Part shown: piece after piece, positions 9,855 to 23,000 of the stretch
Position numbering within the stretch: position 1 is the first letter of the stretch
Layout: every line of letters starts with the position of its first letter
Translations under genes and position numbers: made by a program
Assembly (NCBI GenBank): GCA_026929865.2
Contig: CM049414.1
Coordinates: 24,684,501-24,748,500 of the forward strand
Reading direction: 5' to 3'
DNA length: 64,000 nt
From: Hyperoplus lanceolatus
Lineage: Eukaryota > Chordata > Actinopteri > Uranoscopiformes > Ammodytidae
Notes under the pieces: generated by a model
Databases searched by the model: none
What the model saw: only the letters and a program-made list of their open reading frames with translations
Told to the model about the DNA's origin: nothing

Positions 9855-11780
9855 TTTTTTGTAACTTCAGATTGGTCCATCATTTTGATGATCAAGATTC
9901 GAAAATACTTTATTTATTATTCCGACCATATCCATGCTAAAACACAACAAAAATATTTTGTCGGGCCAAGGTGCAAAGATAATATACACTCAACAAAAAT
10001 ATAAACGCAACACTTTTGTTTTTGCTCCCATTTTTCATGAGATGGACTTAAAGATCTAAAATTCATTCCAGATACACAATATTACCATTTCTCTCAAACA
10101 TTGTTCACAAATCTGTCTAAATGTGTGATAGTGAGCACTTCTGCTTTGCTGAGATAATCCATCCCACCTCACAGGTGTGCCACATCAAGATGCTGATCTG
10201 ACATCATGATTAGTGCACAGGTGTGCCTTAGACTGTCCACAATAAAAGGCCACTCTGAAATGTGCAGTTTTGTCTCACAGCAAAATGCCACAGATGCCGC
10301 AAGCATTGAGGGAGCGTGCAATTGGCATGCTGACAGCGGGAATGTCAACCAGATCTGTTGCTCATGCATTGAATGTTCATTTCTCCATCATAAGCTGTCC
10401 AGCAACTTCGCACAGCCATTGAAGAGGAGTGGACCAACATTCCACATGCCACAATTGACAATCTGATAAACTCTATGTGAAGAAGATGTGTTGCACTGCA
10501 TGAGGCAAATGGTGGTCACACCAGATACTGACTGGTTCTGAGTCCCCATGCCCCCAATAAAGCAAAAAAATGCACATTTCAGAGTGGCCTTTTATTGTGG
10601 ACAGTCTAAGGCACACCTGTGCACTAATCATGATGTCAGATCAGCATCTTGATGTGGCACACCTGTGAGGTGGGATGGATTATCTCAGCAAAGCAGAAGT
10701 GCTCACTATCACACATTTAGACAGATTTGTGAACAATGTTTGAGAGAAATGGTAATATTGTGTATCTGGAATAAATTTTTGATCTTTAAGTCCATCTCAT
10801 GAAAAATGGGAGCAAAAACAAAAGTGTTGCGTTTATATTTTTGTTGAGTGTATATAAAAAATACATGAACATGCAACTATGTGGAGTTTTGAGGTATAGT
10901 GCACTCCTTTCAGGATGCCAGTATACAGGGCACACTACCATGCAAAGCAGGTTTGGATTAGGAGTGGAGCAATATATTTCTTTCTCATCTCCAAATATTA
11001 AACTGTACACTAGCCTATATCAAGCTGAAAATGTATAATTCCAAAAATGTTGATGCAACAGGGGATACTTTTTTTACACTAAACTAACAAAATAAATCCC
11101 ACTATTATTCCCACTATAGTAGCAGAAATATAAATATATTTAAATAAAAATAAAAAACATTTATTTAAAATATTAACACTAAAAGTTACTATATGTTGTC
11201 TAGCTATAAAAACAAACTACAGCTGCAGGTCTGACCAAAGGGAGAAATTCAGCTTGTATGGGTAAAATGCATCTGTATCAGTCTGTCACCACATGCACTG
11301 ATTGCTTAAAGCTGCTCAACTTTGCCACACACAGATTGAGTAACTTTTTAACACTCTGTGGCTGTCACACTTTTAGTTTATATGAGGTGCAGTTAATTCG
11401 GTAACATATAAAAGCCAAAAAGCCCAACTTGTTACTCATTGTCGGATTTCTGAATACAATTGAACATTCCCATAACACACACACACACACACACACAGAC
11501 TAATTTGGGGCTATTTTGGGTCAAGAGTTTGTTATGATTAAAGTGGCACTCTCGGTAGAAGATACTTTAAGTGATGAATAAGTTAATATTAAAGTAGACA
11601 GGTACAAACTGGTGTTAACAGTTAAACAACAACGTCTTTATTTAAAATGTTACACTTTTGACAGGCAGTTGGACTCCAGTGTGGAAAAAAGGCCAAGTGA
11701 AATGCAATAAAATGGTATTCATAAAACACTTTCTGACTCCCACCTAAATGTAAGTCAAGCATGTACAAACACGCGAGAAA
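9855..11780 (+). repeat. Segmental duplication copy 2 (3' flank of P450 gene 1)
   Basis: Direct copy of 165-2205, starting about 740 bases after the P450 stop (about 135 without the inserted MITE). Its first part (to about 9985) also matches the 3' flank of P450 gene 2 in inverted orientation (28075-28280). It is interrupted by a Tc1/mariner element at 9985-10852. Similarity ends near GTACAAACACGCG (11764-11776; the counterpart is near 2198-2210). No coding region is seen. Confidence 0.8.
9985..10852. mobile_element. Internally deleted Tc1/mariner element with long inverted repeats
   Basis: Starts TACACTCAACAAAAATATAA and ends with the complement, in a TA-rich target. The inverted repeats are unusually long (about 270 bp each: 9987-10260 and 10570-10850). 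The middle keeps scraps of a transposase: a helix-turn-helix-like N-terminal piece around 10290-10390 and a late piece around 10420-10500, with most of the gene missing. The paralogous segment near 310-320 has no insert. Confidence 0.88.
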
Positions 11781-13673
11781 ACTATAGCAATAAGACACAC
11801 AATCCTAAACTTTGCCAAGAAATAGACAACCAAGTCCTTCCACTAACTGTGTACTTTAATAGAACAATGTTGCAAAGCAAGTTTAAACTCACAAACTCCA
11901 AACAAGTAATCAATGAATGATGAAAACTGAGATACTACAGGAAAGAACACTCTAAAACAAATGTAAAAATAATACAAATTTAAAAAGTGTAACACCAGAT
12001 GACAGTAACCATGGGGGGAGGGGGATGGGGAGGGGTTACAGCATATACAGTAACAACAGTAGATTCAATAATACAGAATCTGTTTAAGATTTCTCAAGAA
12101 CAGATCTGATGAAGTTCCAGGGACCTTGAAGACCATCAGTTTTATGATCGATTTGGGGATTAAGAGCAGACCTTTTCCATTTATATCAAGTCTAAAAAGT
12201 AAACTTCTTACACCAGTTCTCCTTAACTGAATCAAATTGATTTGCAGTTTATTAAACTGATCCACTTAACTAATAGTAAGGCGACTATGTACAATTTTGG
12301 GTTGGATAATCATAATTTTTTACAACTAGTATACAGACAAATTAACAGAAAAGGTTTTATATTAACCAAGGTTTTTATATTAATAACACATACTGTACAT
12401 TTTCAGTAAGATTTGAACAAAATGTTTTTACGAATCAACAGTACCACAACGAGTGCATCATCATACTCTTTACTTTACAACCATGCCAACACAATATGGA
12501 TAATATAACTTATACAGCAGTGGTTCTGAGCGAGTGATTTGATTGGACGAGAGACCTTCTATGCGTTCTGAAGCAGTGCTGATATGAGAGAACAACATCA
12601 CTCGGACTGTTCACCAAACTGTAAACAAACTGTCAAAATCACTCCGCGGCTCACTGATGAGCCGGAGCTTCACTTGTGTAAACTGTGTGTGTGTGTGTGA
12701 CTCAGGTTGACTGTGGCGAGTCTCTCCCCTTTGAGAGGGCATCGCTGCCACACACAGACAGAGTGCGGTAGTCGCTCACACTCACTTTACTGAAGACAGC
12801 AATAGTGTGTGGAGATAAACTCAGGCTGCTGAATAATACGAGCGGACGCGATCCGGACGCAGCATAGCTTTAGCCTAGCCTAGCTTTCCCACCTCATTGT
12901 ACAACTTCCCCCGGGCCGAAATACACTCATACACTCTGGGAAATGAAGCGTGGGGGTTTGGAATGGGCAGCGGAGCTTATCACCAACTAGATTAAGATCC
13001 TCCGTTCCTTTTCTGTGGTGATTTTTACGGGACATCGGGCCGCCGTGGTTAATTTTACCAGAGTAAACACTGCAGGACGAGCTCACTCCAGTTTATTAAA
13101 ATGACACGTTGCATTAGCAACGCCTGACTGCTGTTGTCGAACTATTTGTGTCGGTGGAAGCAAATACATTCTTAAATGACTAAAGATCACATTTTAAAGT
13201 TAACTTGTGAATTTAAGTTATATTAACCAAGGTTCTTATATTAATAACAGCATACTCGTCACGATGTTTCAGTAAGATTTGAACAAAATATTTTTACGAA
13301 TCAACAGTATCACAACAAGTGCATCATTATACTCTTTACTTTACAACCTTGCCAACACAATATGGATAATATAACATAATGTTGTAATCAAATATATTCA
13401 ATGCGCATGGCCCTATCTATCAAGGGTGTGATATAGTTCCTATTTATTATCTATATTTACAAAACCTCTAAAAATTTGATATGTTCGTATAATTTTTAAC
13501 ACACAATATATTGTTCCATATTAACAGGAATACCCATGTCAGATTGATTTTAATTTTTAAGTAGGCTGAGACTTACATTGCGAAATGGGACCTCTCTGAA
13601 AGCAATCCCGGTTCTAAATCTTTTTTGTTTATGAACAAAAGAGACTTACGTAATGAGTCTCATTTCATCAGAT
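11781..13673. other. Between P450 gene 1 flank and Ig gene A; probable 3' UTR and repeats
   Basis: No gene recognised. Positions 12358-12509 and 13219-13375 are direct copies of each other (about 155 bp), separated by about 700 bp of GC-richer unrelated DNA. The part just left of 13674 would be the 3' UTR of minus-strand gene A. Short open frames at 12065-12265 and 12880-13086 on the minus strand resemble nothing I know. Confidence 0.5.
12358..13375. repeat. Direct repeat pair of about 155 bp around 700 bp
   Basis: Both copies read TATTAACCAAGG, CAGTAAGATTTGAACAAAAT, CTCTTTACTTTACAACC and AATATGGATAATATAAC in the same order. The enclosed 12520-13218 segment contains a GT run and GC-rich sequence and is not repeated. 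It may be an inserted element between duplicated flanks. Confidence 0.75.
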
Positions 13674-16600
13674 TTATTTTGGTTTGCTGACAGAGCTGTA
13701 CAGGCAGCTGGGATCACTGTCTGCCTCTGCCACAGGAGTCTTGACCGTAGAATAAGTCACTTCTTCTTCCTCTTTAATCTGTATGATGCAAGAATTTACA
13801 GAAACCTTGTGGTTAGCTCTCATGCTCTCTGAATTCTCTCATGAGTCATTTATTTTGCACTCGCATCATGACCATATATGGGGAGAAAAAAAGTATTTCA
13901 GGGAGGTGGAAGTGAAAAGATGACCAACACTGCCAAAAATATATGAACATCAAATCCATATTAACCATATTACACCATCCAGCTGCCACACATTGTAACC
14001 ACAAATCTCAAATATAATTGTAGCATACGATTTAACATAAACAGACACATTTTTGTACACATACTTTTGGTCATATAGTGCAGTTTAAGTTATACATTTG
14101 ACGTTAATAAAAATAAAATAGAAATCACACTAAATCACAACTGAAAATTTTACCATATTTGGATAAGTATTGGTACCACGCACTGGGTCAAAGTAGCACT
14201 GGGTAAAGGTTATAAAGTACCAATGTGTATAAAAAGTTTGGGTATCCATTTAGACCCCAGATATTGGATATTTATATCCAATCTTGAGGGTTATTTTATT
14301 GGTTCCGTTGGTTTTTCAACCACAACAAAATATAGTTGTTTTGACCCAGAAAAAATGTCATATTTGCATTTATCTTAAGGGCAAAGAAAATGGGATTCTC
14401 GGTTATGAATTATCACCCAGTTATGGTTAAAACAAACCAGCCACTTATGTATTGGTTTTTTTCTAAACTAATATTTGGGTCAGTTTACTTTAGACATCAG
14501 AAAACAAAACAATACAATTACGCAACATCCTCATACCCAAAAACTGGGTCAATAACTTGAACAAGTTTTTTTAGAGTGTTATTACAATAATTACACTTAA
14601 TTATCGAAGTAGGCAGAGTAAGACGTAAATATGCAAAGTCTCTCACCTTTTCCTTGGGAGGGACCTGGTGGTTTGCATGGCTGACTGAGACATAGGTCAG
14701 GTTGTTCTCTGGCTCATCCTGAATGCAAACAAAGGAGTGGTTTATAAAGTAGCTTATGCTTACAAACATAACATGCACATTATTTGGCTATTTTTAATCA
14801 TGTGTTGTATAGTTTCAAAACCTTCTATGAAAATGTACAAAACCTTTACTTTGCTTCACAGGCCACCAAAGCCTTTTTACATGAATATTGTTGCAATATG
14901 AATTCTGTGAAATGGATACACCCCTCGTCATGTACTGTCATCATTCTGCAGATCTATTTCTGATCAGTGGAAAAACGTTGCAGTGGATGTGCGGTAAATA
15001 CTGTATACGTATATACTTAAAAAAAACATATAGATAAGTTTGAGGAGTAGCTTAATTTCTCTGTGTCAAATAAAAACAAAATCATTTGACTCACATTTTG
15101 ACAATCCATTTGGACATCTGAAACAAAAGATAACAATTCCAGTTAGTCTTGAAATATCAGCACACATGGTATCATTTATACCCCAGCCATTGAAAACACC
15201 GACTTTCAGAAGTCAACTTAACTTGAGTCAGCTCAAACAGTGTTTTGGTCAACTGTTTAAATCCTTTTGCCATATTTTTTTTATTGAACGGCATATTACA
15301 CTGCAGGTTTCCCATAGTGGTACCATAAGGTACTTACAAGATGCTCAAAGCAAAGTTTATTATATTGTATTTCTCTCTGGTATTAATATAACAATGGGTT
15401 AAATGTATGTTCTATGATAGGCTCATAACTGGGTTCAATTGGATAATTGTGACAATTTAAGAAAAATAGACACAACATAGCTATCATATCATATCTCAGA
15501 ACTCATATTTAACATTATTCGAATCACATTTCATTAAAACACAATTCTGTCTTGCTGACCGTGTGTCACTTTGGTTCTCTTTCTGCGTCTGAGGAGAACA
15601 GCAGCGATGATAACCAGCACTACCACCAAACCGACCGCTGCTCCAATGATGATGATGTTGGTCTGATCCAATCCTTTTAGTTTTGACTCCATTGCTTAAA
15701 ACACATAACACAACACATGACATGAGTACAACCAATAAACATGGTATATGTATTTTTGGACAAATTTACATTTTCATCTAATCCTAAACTGACTTTTGTT
15801 ACTGGTTTTATGTTTTCCTACTTGTGAAGATGGGTGTGTAGTCCCCCTGGATCAATATGTTGCTCTGATCGACAAACTGGCAGGTGTATCTCCTCTTGTT
15901 GCCACTCTGTCGCTTCACCTTCAGACGAGAGACACAGTTTTTCTGTCCGAGGAACTCATACCCGACACCTTCACCCAGCAGCTCAGAGCCGGTTTCATTC
16001 AGCCAGCGGAGGCTGCTCTTCTTACAAGGATCGGTTGATTGTTGTCTCTCAACAGGGAGCACTCTAATGTGACTTCACCATCAGCGTCTGGTAGATATGG
16101 AGAGACTGGGATGGAAAAAAGTGTTAACTCAGCATTGAATATGTTTAATATCTGGTGGAGAGTCAGAATCTTCAGTACAAGGCCCTGACATTTATACAGT
16201 ATAATCATATATTCTCTTCATTCTTTTACTTCTACATTTTTGTGCCAAAAAATGTGTTGGAAAAAAAGTAGAATGAACTTGTGATAATATAATGAATGAG
16301 GTTGTAAGGAAATTAGACTCACTTGTGAGAACACTTAGATATGTGTTTACATCGTAGGTATCAACATCCCATTGTCGACAGGTGTAGCGACCGACATCCT
16401 CAGCAGTGACCTTCTTAATGACCAAAGAGCAGTTAGTCTGCAGACTCAGCCTGGCAGCTCGGGGTGAAGTCTTCACAATCTTTCCCTTCGCCACGTCATT
16501 AGAAGTCTTCGAGTTATCTCTGTTGTAAAGCCATGAAACCTCAGAACATGTGGTTGGAGAGTTATCAGTGCTACAGAGTAGAAAGGCATCATGTCCAGGT

Positions 16601-17292
16601 CTGTAGTAGAGATCATTCCTCTCCGCTCCACTGATGCCTGTTGGAAATAAAATTAAATACACATTATATACATATATCATATACTCATCTACTTAGAGAC
16701 ACCAATGTTCACGTAAGAATTTTAGTTTATTTTATTGAAAAAAAAAAAGTTTTTCAAATTCTGAATTTGGTTTTTAAATTTGCAACCACGGGGAGTGAAT
16801 GTGTTTCCTTCCCGCTAGAAGTTGTATTTGAGGTTTGTTTTAGTCTCAGCAAGTTATTGAATTGGGAAATATATACAACTGACCTCCACTGTCAACTCTT
16901 TAACCATCTTTAACCATGCAGTCGATCACAATAAGCAAGGGTTGAACGCGAGAGAAAAATATCAGCATATCTGCTGTTATTGTTTTAATGTGTGTTATAA
17001 CACGCAGTATTGTGCACTGTTCTGTGCTTCGCAGGGATTAAATGAACCAATACATAATGAATACAGTTCAATATTTGGTGGAGAGCGGTTGTCAAAGGCT
17101 CATCAAAGTTGTGACTAAAGCAGGAAACCATGACTTGTTCCTGTTAACACATTTTCATTCTAGACTTTCTCAAATGAAAAACTTCACATTAAAATAATAA
17201 TAATAGTAAAATAATGATACACATTTAAATAAGAAAACAGCTTTACCTTCAAACTGAAGCACAACGATTAGGATTAATCCCAGTAGAGACAT
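13674..17292 (-). pseudogene. Two-Ig-domain ITIM receptor, gene A (frameshifted)
   Basis: Seven coding exons on the minus strand: 17292-17247 (signal peptide, MSLLGLILIVVLQFE), 16637-16323 (V-like Ig), 16105-15822 (second Ig), 15694-15560 (membrane), 15117-15095, 14718-14647 and 13778-13674 (tail). The first Ig domain has WLY and VGRYTC and four cysteines. The membrane segment (IIIIGAAVGLVVVLVIIAAV) has no charge and is followed by RRRKR. The tail has two ITIM-like motifs, LTYVSV and VTYSTV, which in known receptors recruit SHP phosphatases. Against genes B and C, the second Ig exon has a net gain of 2 bases near 16031-16050, which ends the frame after about 155 residues, before the membrane exon. 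All other exons and splice sites are intact, so the break is recent, polymorphic, an assembly error, or the gene makes a short secreted form. Confidence 0.82.
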
Positions 17293-18194
17293 GTTGTGTC
17301 TGACAGCAGACGTGTGCTCTGTGCTGCTGATCAGTATGTGACTGAGCTGTTTCCTCTTTTTGGTCGAACATATTAGACAGTCTCACCACCGAGCCTGTCG
17401 TAAGCAACAGGCTGACAACACTTCCTATTCCTTCAAATACATTCTGCACAAGACAGCCTTAGTTAACATAAACATGTGTTTCACAAACCGCAGTTGTGTC
17501 AGTTTGTAGTTACTAAGAAATTCATATGAAGAAAATTGACTCATTTGGTTTCATGTACTTTTTGAACGGACTGAATTAGAGTAGGTAAAAGTCATAAAGA
17601 AGAGTTATATTTAAAGGCAGACCATGCAACGTTTTAATGAAAAAATTAATTTATAGTCACACAAAAATAATCCCTCTCAATGATCCCCTCTGCTCCACTA
17701 GAATATGTGGTGGTGTGTTTATCTGCACAGTCCTCCTCTCTCTGGCTGTATTTTACATTAAAGCATTTGTTGCTATTGTTTTGTAAACAGAAGACTCATG
17801 TCTAAGCTCCTCCCTGCTACTTCTTGGGGCACAGAGCAGAAGTCTCTCCACTTCCTTGGTTAGCTTTGGTTAGCTCGGTGGCTAACACACTGATATGTAG
17901 CTTACTGCTCCCTGCTCGCGCGAGCGCTATGACTATAATTAGGTTTTGAATGAAAATGTTGCCTAACCCACCTTTAAAGTAACTTAAATAATCAGAGATA
18001 CAAGACAAAATAGATATGACTAAATAAGATAACTAGATATGCAAATCTTATTCTACAAATGCAAAATACAGACATAGTGGTTTCTATTCATGCCTGTTAA
18101 CATTATTACTCATTATATTATTAAGTGTCTGTGGAAGAGGCTCTTTACAATATAAAACACGTGCTTAATATATCCTAGTTTATATCACACTTAA

Positions 18195-18473
18195 AGGAAT
18201 ACTTCACCCATACAAAACCAGTGTTCAATCATTATAAAATTGTTATTATGATATAATGAATGAGGTTTTTCTTCCCTCAGTCTTCCCTTGGCCCAGCTGT
18301 CCTGTTATGGTCTCACTGTTCAACCCTACATTTTCCCATGAGTGACATCACACATGGTAAATTTAGGATTGAACAGTGAGACCATAAAACACTCTTTCTG
18401 CCTTATCTCAGGCTAGGATGAACTCATTTCTAAAATGTTTGCACAATTATATTTCCACCGGTGAAGTAGGTCT
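18195..18473. mobile_element. TTAA-family fold-back MITE
   Basis: TTAA at 18191-18194 and 18474-18477 flank the ends AGGAATACTTCACC and GGTGAAGTAGGTC. The inner inverted copies carry TGGTCTCACTGTTCAACCCT and its complement. Same family as 3804-5234. Confidence 0.85.
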
Positions 18474-18578
18474 TTAATAGTTTTAACTTTTATGTCTGTG
18501 CTCAATGTTTTCTCACCATACAGAGAAACGGAAATGTCGTCATTTCAGAGGTGCCAACAAAAGGGGAAGTGGTATGGT

Positions 18579-18770
18579 GGGCGCTAGTGGTGTAGTGCTT
18601 ATTGCGTCCTCCTCTCCATAGAGTCTCAGTCCTCTTCACTGCAGACCCGGGTTCAAATCCAGCCCGCGTCGTTCTCTGCATGTCATTCCCCCTCTCTGCC
18701 CCATTGCATATCTGTCTCTCTGCACTTTAAATAAAGCATTGGAAGTGCCGAAAAAAGTATCTAAAAAAAA
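18579..18770 (+). mobile_element. tRNA-derived SINE, family 1
   Basis: The tRNA-like head has a box-B-like CCGGGTTCAAATCC at 18645-18660, then GTTCTCTGCATGTCATTCCC and an A-rich tail. Other copies: 29285-29412 (minus), 36277-36485, 37150-37335, 38963-39957 (split), 46965-47170 (minus), 52268-52432, 52697-52879 (minus) and 62090-62250 (minus). Confidence 0.82.
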
Positions 18771-19067
18771 CTTTAAAAAAAGAGGAAGTGGTAGGTTTGA
18801 TAAGAAACCATTCAGAGAGTTACAAGAAATTGAGCTGACTTTAAGAAAAACACTGACACTTCTAAGTTTAGTCTTTGGCTCATTAGAAGGAAACAGGAAC
18901 TACAGCTAAGGACGATGTGAATGTCATTAGTTTTGCAAGTTTTAAGTCATAAACCTAAAAAATTAAGGGATGAACAAGGATATTATCATTAATCCTAAGA
19001 GAATATTCACCCCAGAGCTACAATGACCACATAAGCGCTGCGTCACGAATGCTTTACGACAAACACT

Positions 19068-19106
<39 letters not shown>

Positions 19107-19693
19107 AAAATAAAGAGGAAGCTGACTGCAACATGCATAATTGCAAAATGTGACTTTATTGGCAGTGACTGACCATGTTTTCAAATTTGACTAGCGGGTA
19201 CCTTTCCCCCTGCAATATGGAATTACAACCACTAATCTAAATATGATTTCACTCATTGTCATACACACACATATGTACTGCAAACTCACATGTTCTCATC
19301 AAGTGCACACATTACAGTAGAACTTGTTTGCAGTCAAAAGCTGCCCCTAATGCTACAAACAGAGTATATAAGACTGTTGAGACTGAACTAAACAGCAACA
19401 TGTGCCTTTAAAGCTAAACTATGAGATAAATGAGGCTAAAATAAGCTGCAGAGCTGCAAAGCTTGGGGTAGCTGTGTTAGTACTTCAATAAGATACCGAT
19501 TTTTTTCTTTTTTATCATATGATTTTTTCCTTTGTTAATCTAAAAAATACCTCATGGCTTCTGAAACAACACAACATGTGCTTTTTGAAAACGATTTGAC
19601 AGAAATGATTAACATGATTTAAGGAGTAAAATAGATGTGGAAGTGTTCAACGAGAGCAGTCGGTTAGTAGAAGGATATTTCATTGTGGACTTT

Positions 19694-19930
19694 GTTTGCA
19701 CCTTAAAGGTAGAGTCTGCAATTCTAATCCAAAACAACTTTTTGTCAAAATCAGTGAATATCTCCTCACTGCCTGCTTTCTATCCGTACTGTGTGTGAGC
19801 TGAAAAAAGTCTGGTGTTTATACACAGCCTAGGCTCTTTAAACAGGTATGTATACAAAGGGAGTTGGATAAACATTTCTCTAACCAATCAGCTACAGGCA
19901 GCATTCGTGACTTACAGTATGTAGCAACAA
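19694..19930. mobile_element. MITE of the AAAGGTGCAGTC family
   Basis: Begins TTAAAGGTAGAGTCTGCA and contains TCAGTGAATATCTCCTCA and ACACAGCCTAGGCTCT. Relatives are at 38270-38504 and at 59935-60340. The last is split by a SINE. Confidence 0.65.
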
Positions 19931-20046
19931 TGCTATTGGACAGGTAGTTAATGAAGACTGTTGTTGCCAAGGCCAGGAGCAGGAAGGGAAGGGTGAATTT
20001 GTTTTGGTGCTCAGCTCAAATATCAACAGGCTTTCTCTGGAATGGC

Positions 20047-23000
20047 TCACTCCTCCTTTAATGCACCTGTGAAATACAAGACAGCAAATGAGATTCTGAA
20101 AAAAATTGTTTTAAATGGAAAAAAGCAATATCAATCGACCAGAGAGACTGTAATGACCACAGCAGTGACAACAGGATAAAAATGCAAGTCCAATTTTTCA
20201 ACATGTATGAGTTCCTTTTATAAGTCACATTATTGTAGTTTTCAAGTGGTTTTGTGTTCCATGGATAAATGACCAAGTTCTATGAGAATGAATTTCCTCA
20301 CCTGCGTCTCTGATGAGAAGAACAGTGATGACAATTATCAGGATCAGTCCAGCGATTTTCACAGCCAACATGATGGAGCTCAGAGGAAACCAACCGGCTG
20401 GACCGATGGGATCTGGGGATTCTGTTGTACCTGGTTTAGAAAAAGAAAGAAACAGACGTTAACATATGAGTCAAATATCTATTCCTCTGCCTGACAAAAT
20501 AACCATCATGTTACCTTAACCCAAATGTCTCACTGATTGTATGTTGTCCTACCTGTGAAGGCAGGTGTGTAGTCGCCCTGTATCACTACATCAACAAACT
20601 GGCAGGTGTATCTCCTGTTGTGGCCACTCTGACGCTTCACCTTCAGACGACTGACACAGTTTGTCTGACTGAGGACCTCGTACCCGACTCCTTCACCGAG
20701 CAGCACAGAGCCGGTTTCATTCAGCCAGCGGAGGCTGCTCTTCTTACAAGGACCGAGTCCAGAGTACCTCCACAGGGAGCACTCTAATGTGACTTCACCA
20801 TCAGCGTCTTGTGGATATGGAGAGACTGGGATGAAAAAAGAAGTGTTAACTCAACACTGAAAGTGTTTTGACATCTGCTTGAGAGTCAGCGACTTCACTA
20901 CACACTTCTGATGAACTTCTTTTAATTTTTTATCATCAGTGTTTTGCATCTACTTTTTGTCCCAAAACATGTTGAAATAAGAAGATTGAACTCTTGATAA
21001 TCTGATGAACGGAATTGTAAGAAAATAAGACTCACTTGTGAGAACACTTAGATATGTATGGATATCGTAACGACGAGTCCTGCTCTGTCGGCAGGTGAAG
21101 AAACCAACATCTTCAGCAGTGATGTTCTTAATGACCAAAGAGCAGTCAGTCTGCAGACTCAGCCTGGCAGCTCGGGGTGAACTCTGCACAATATTTCCAT
21201 TCTCCACTTCATATTCATACGATGATGTATTTCTGCGGTAAAACCATGTAACATCGGAGCATGTTGTTGGAGGGTGTGTGCTGCTACAGGACATAAAGGC
21301 ATCTTGTCCAGGTCTGTAGAAGAGATCAAGCTGCTCTCCACTGATACCTGTTGTTAAGAAAGTAAATGGCAGATTATAATAAATGGCACACTATATACAT
21401 ATATCATTATATACATAGATCATATAATCATCTGCATAGAGACATAACTAATAATACAAGGATATTGTTTTATTATATTCTAAATAAAATAAAACGTTTT
21501 TTAAGTTCTGAATTGGGTTTTTACATGTGCAACCACTAGGAGGCAATGGGTTTCTTTCCCCCAGAGGTTTTTCTTTGAGGTTGTTTTCTGGTCTCAGTTA
21601 TTCTTGGACTATTTGGGAAATACATACAACTGACCCCCTAGTCTTCAACCATTACAGTTTTTGCCGATTGCTTACACACATGTTGCAGACTTTGGCCCAC
21701 TGTGTCAAAACTTAACACACAGGCAGAATAGGACAAAGCACATGGAGATAATCTTCTAATTTATACGGCAAAATGAAGCTCTTGAAACAAAACCTAACAA
21801 TCCCATTTCAAAACAGTTTTTAGCATCAAAACAATACACACATGCACCTATGAATTACTCCTTCCTAGCAGCAACAACACACAGATGGGCTTTATGCAAA
21901 ACACAGCCGTATTCAGTACTTTGGATGGTTTTTGATTTCAAAAGTCTCATACAGATTTTTTTTTGTGAAAGATTGATTCATCTAGACATATGAAAATAAA
22001 AATAAAAAAGCTTCTAAAAAAAAGTGTATTTTGCAATGTCATGGTTTTGGCAAACAAAAAAACAATAGGTAGGATCGCAGTTCAAAAAGCAATTCAGTGT
22101 ATCACTATACTGTAAACTCTGAAACAATTACGAGAAAATAAAAAAAACAGTGTTGTAAGGAATAGGGTGGGTGGATTATGAACCCTTTGGATACCGCCTC
22201 ACGCTTGCGTCTGGCCACATCGCCTCTTCGACATCACATGCAATGTCATCCTTTGAGAAGCAACAGCGAAAATATTCCTGATATCCAGTATAAATCTCCT
22301 AATTATGGCGCTACTGTGTAGTTGGGCTGCACTCTCTGCCCAGGCTCTTATATTGATAGGCCATGATCTATAACATGGTCCACCATAGTGTCCCTGTTGT
22401 ATGTGTCTCCATCTGTTGCCTTTTTGTTCTTGTCCTCCTGCCGCTCTCTCTTGTCCTCTTCCCCTGACTCTTACTCTCTCACAAAGAAGCTGAGCTCACC
22501 TGAGGTCTATTTGTAATGCTAACGGCCTCTGCACACATCCTGCGTCTACCTCTGGAGCGCGTCACCTTACCTTACTGCTGCGTCTCTCGGACTTTTCTCG
22601 GACACACATGGAACGTCTCAGCAGCTGCTGCTGCTGCAGAGCTGCTTTTAAAAGCCCTATCTTTCTACATAGAGTTTTCATAGATAATTCCCATTAAAAA
22701 TGAAGTTATTTCCTGTCATTTATGATGCATATGATTTATACTGAATCTAATATTGAGTCTGGACAGTAATCCGTGCGCCCCATTGCCTTTTTTTTTTTGC
22801 CACATTTTCGCTTGTTGGAAGTTTTATTTTGAAAGGGACACACCAGGAAATGGTGAAACTACAGCGAAAGCTGCTGGTGTGAAGTCAATATGACTCTCTG
22901 CAGAGTATTTCTCTATCAGTTAAAGCAGAGAGACCCGAGAGAGACGAGCGGCTCTCAGAAGAAAATAGGCGAGCCTCCTGAGGTAAAGGGGAGCGTCGCT

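Larger units (their letters stand above)
17293..20046. other. Between Ig genes A and B
   Basis: Holds the upstream region of gene A (17293-18190, unremarkable), a TTAA MITE (18195-18473), a tRNA-derived SINE (18579-18770), a (CA) run at 19074-19101 and an AGAGTCTGCA-type MITE (19694-19930). From about 19970 the sequence matches the 3' flank of gene C (about 24280), so it belongs to the B/C duplication. No further exon was found. Confidence 0.6.

Noticed and set aside
10206-10466. Plus-strand frame in the mariner element as a host gene
   Set aside because: Out of frame with the transposase scraps and contained in a transposon missing from the paralogous segment.
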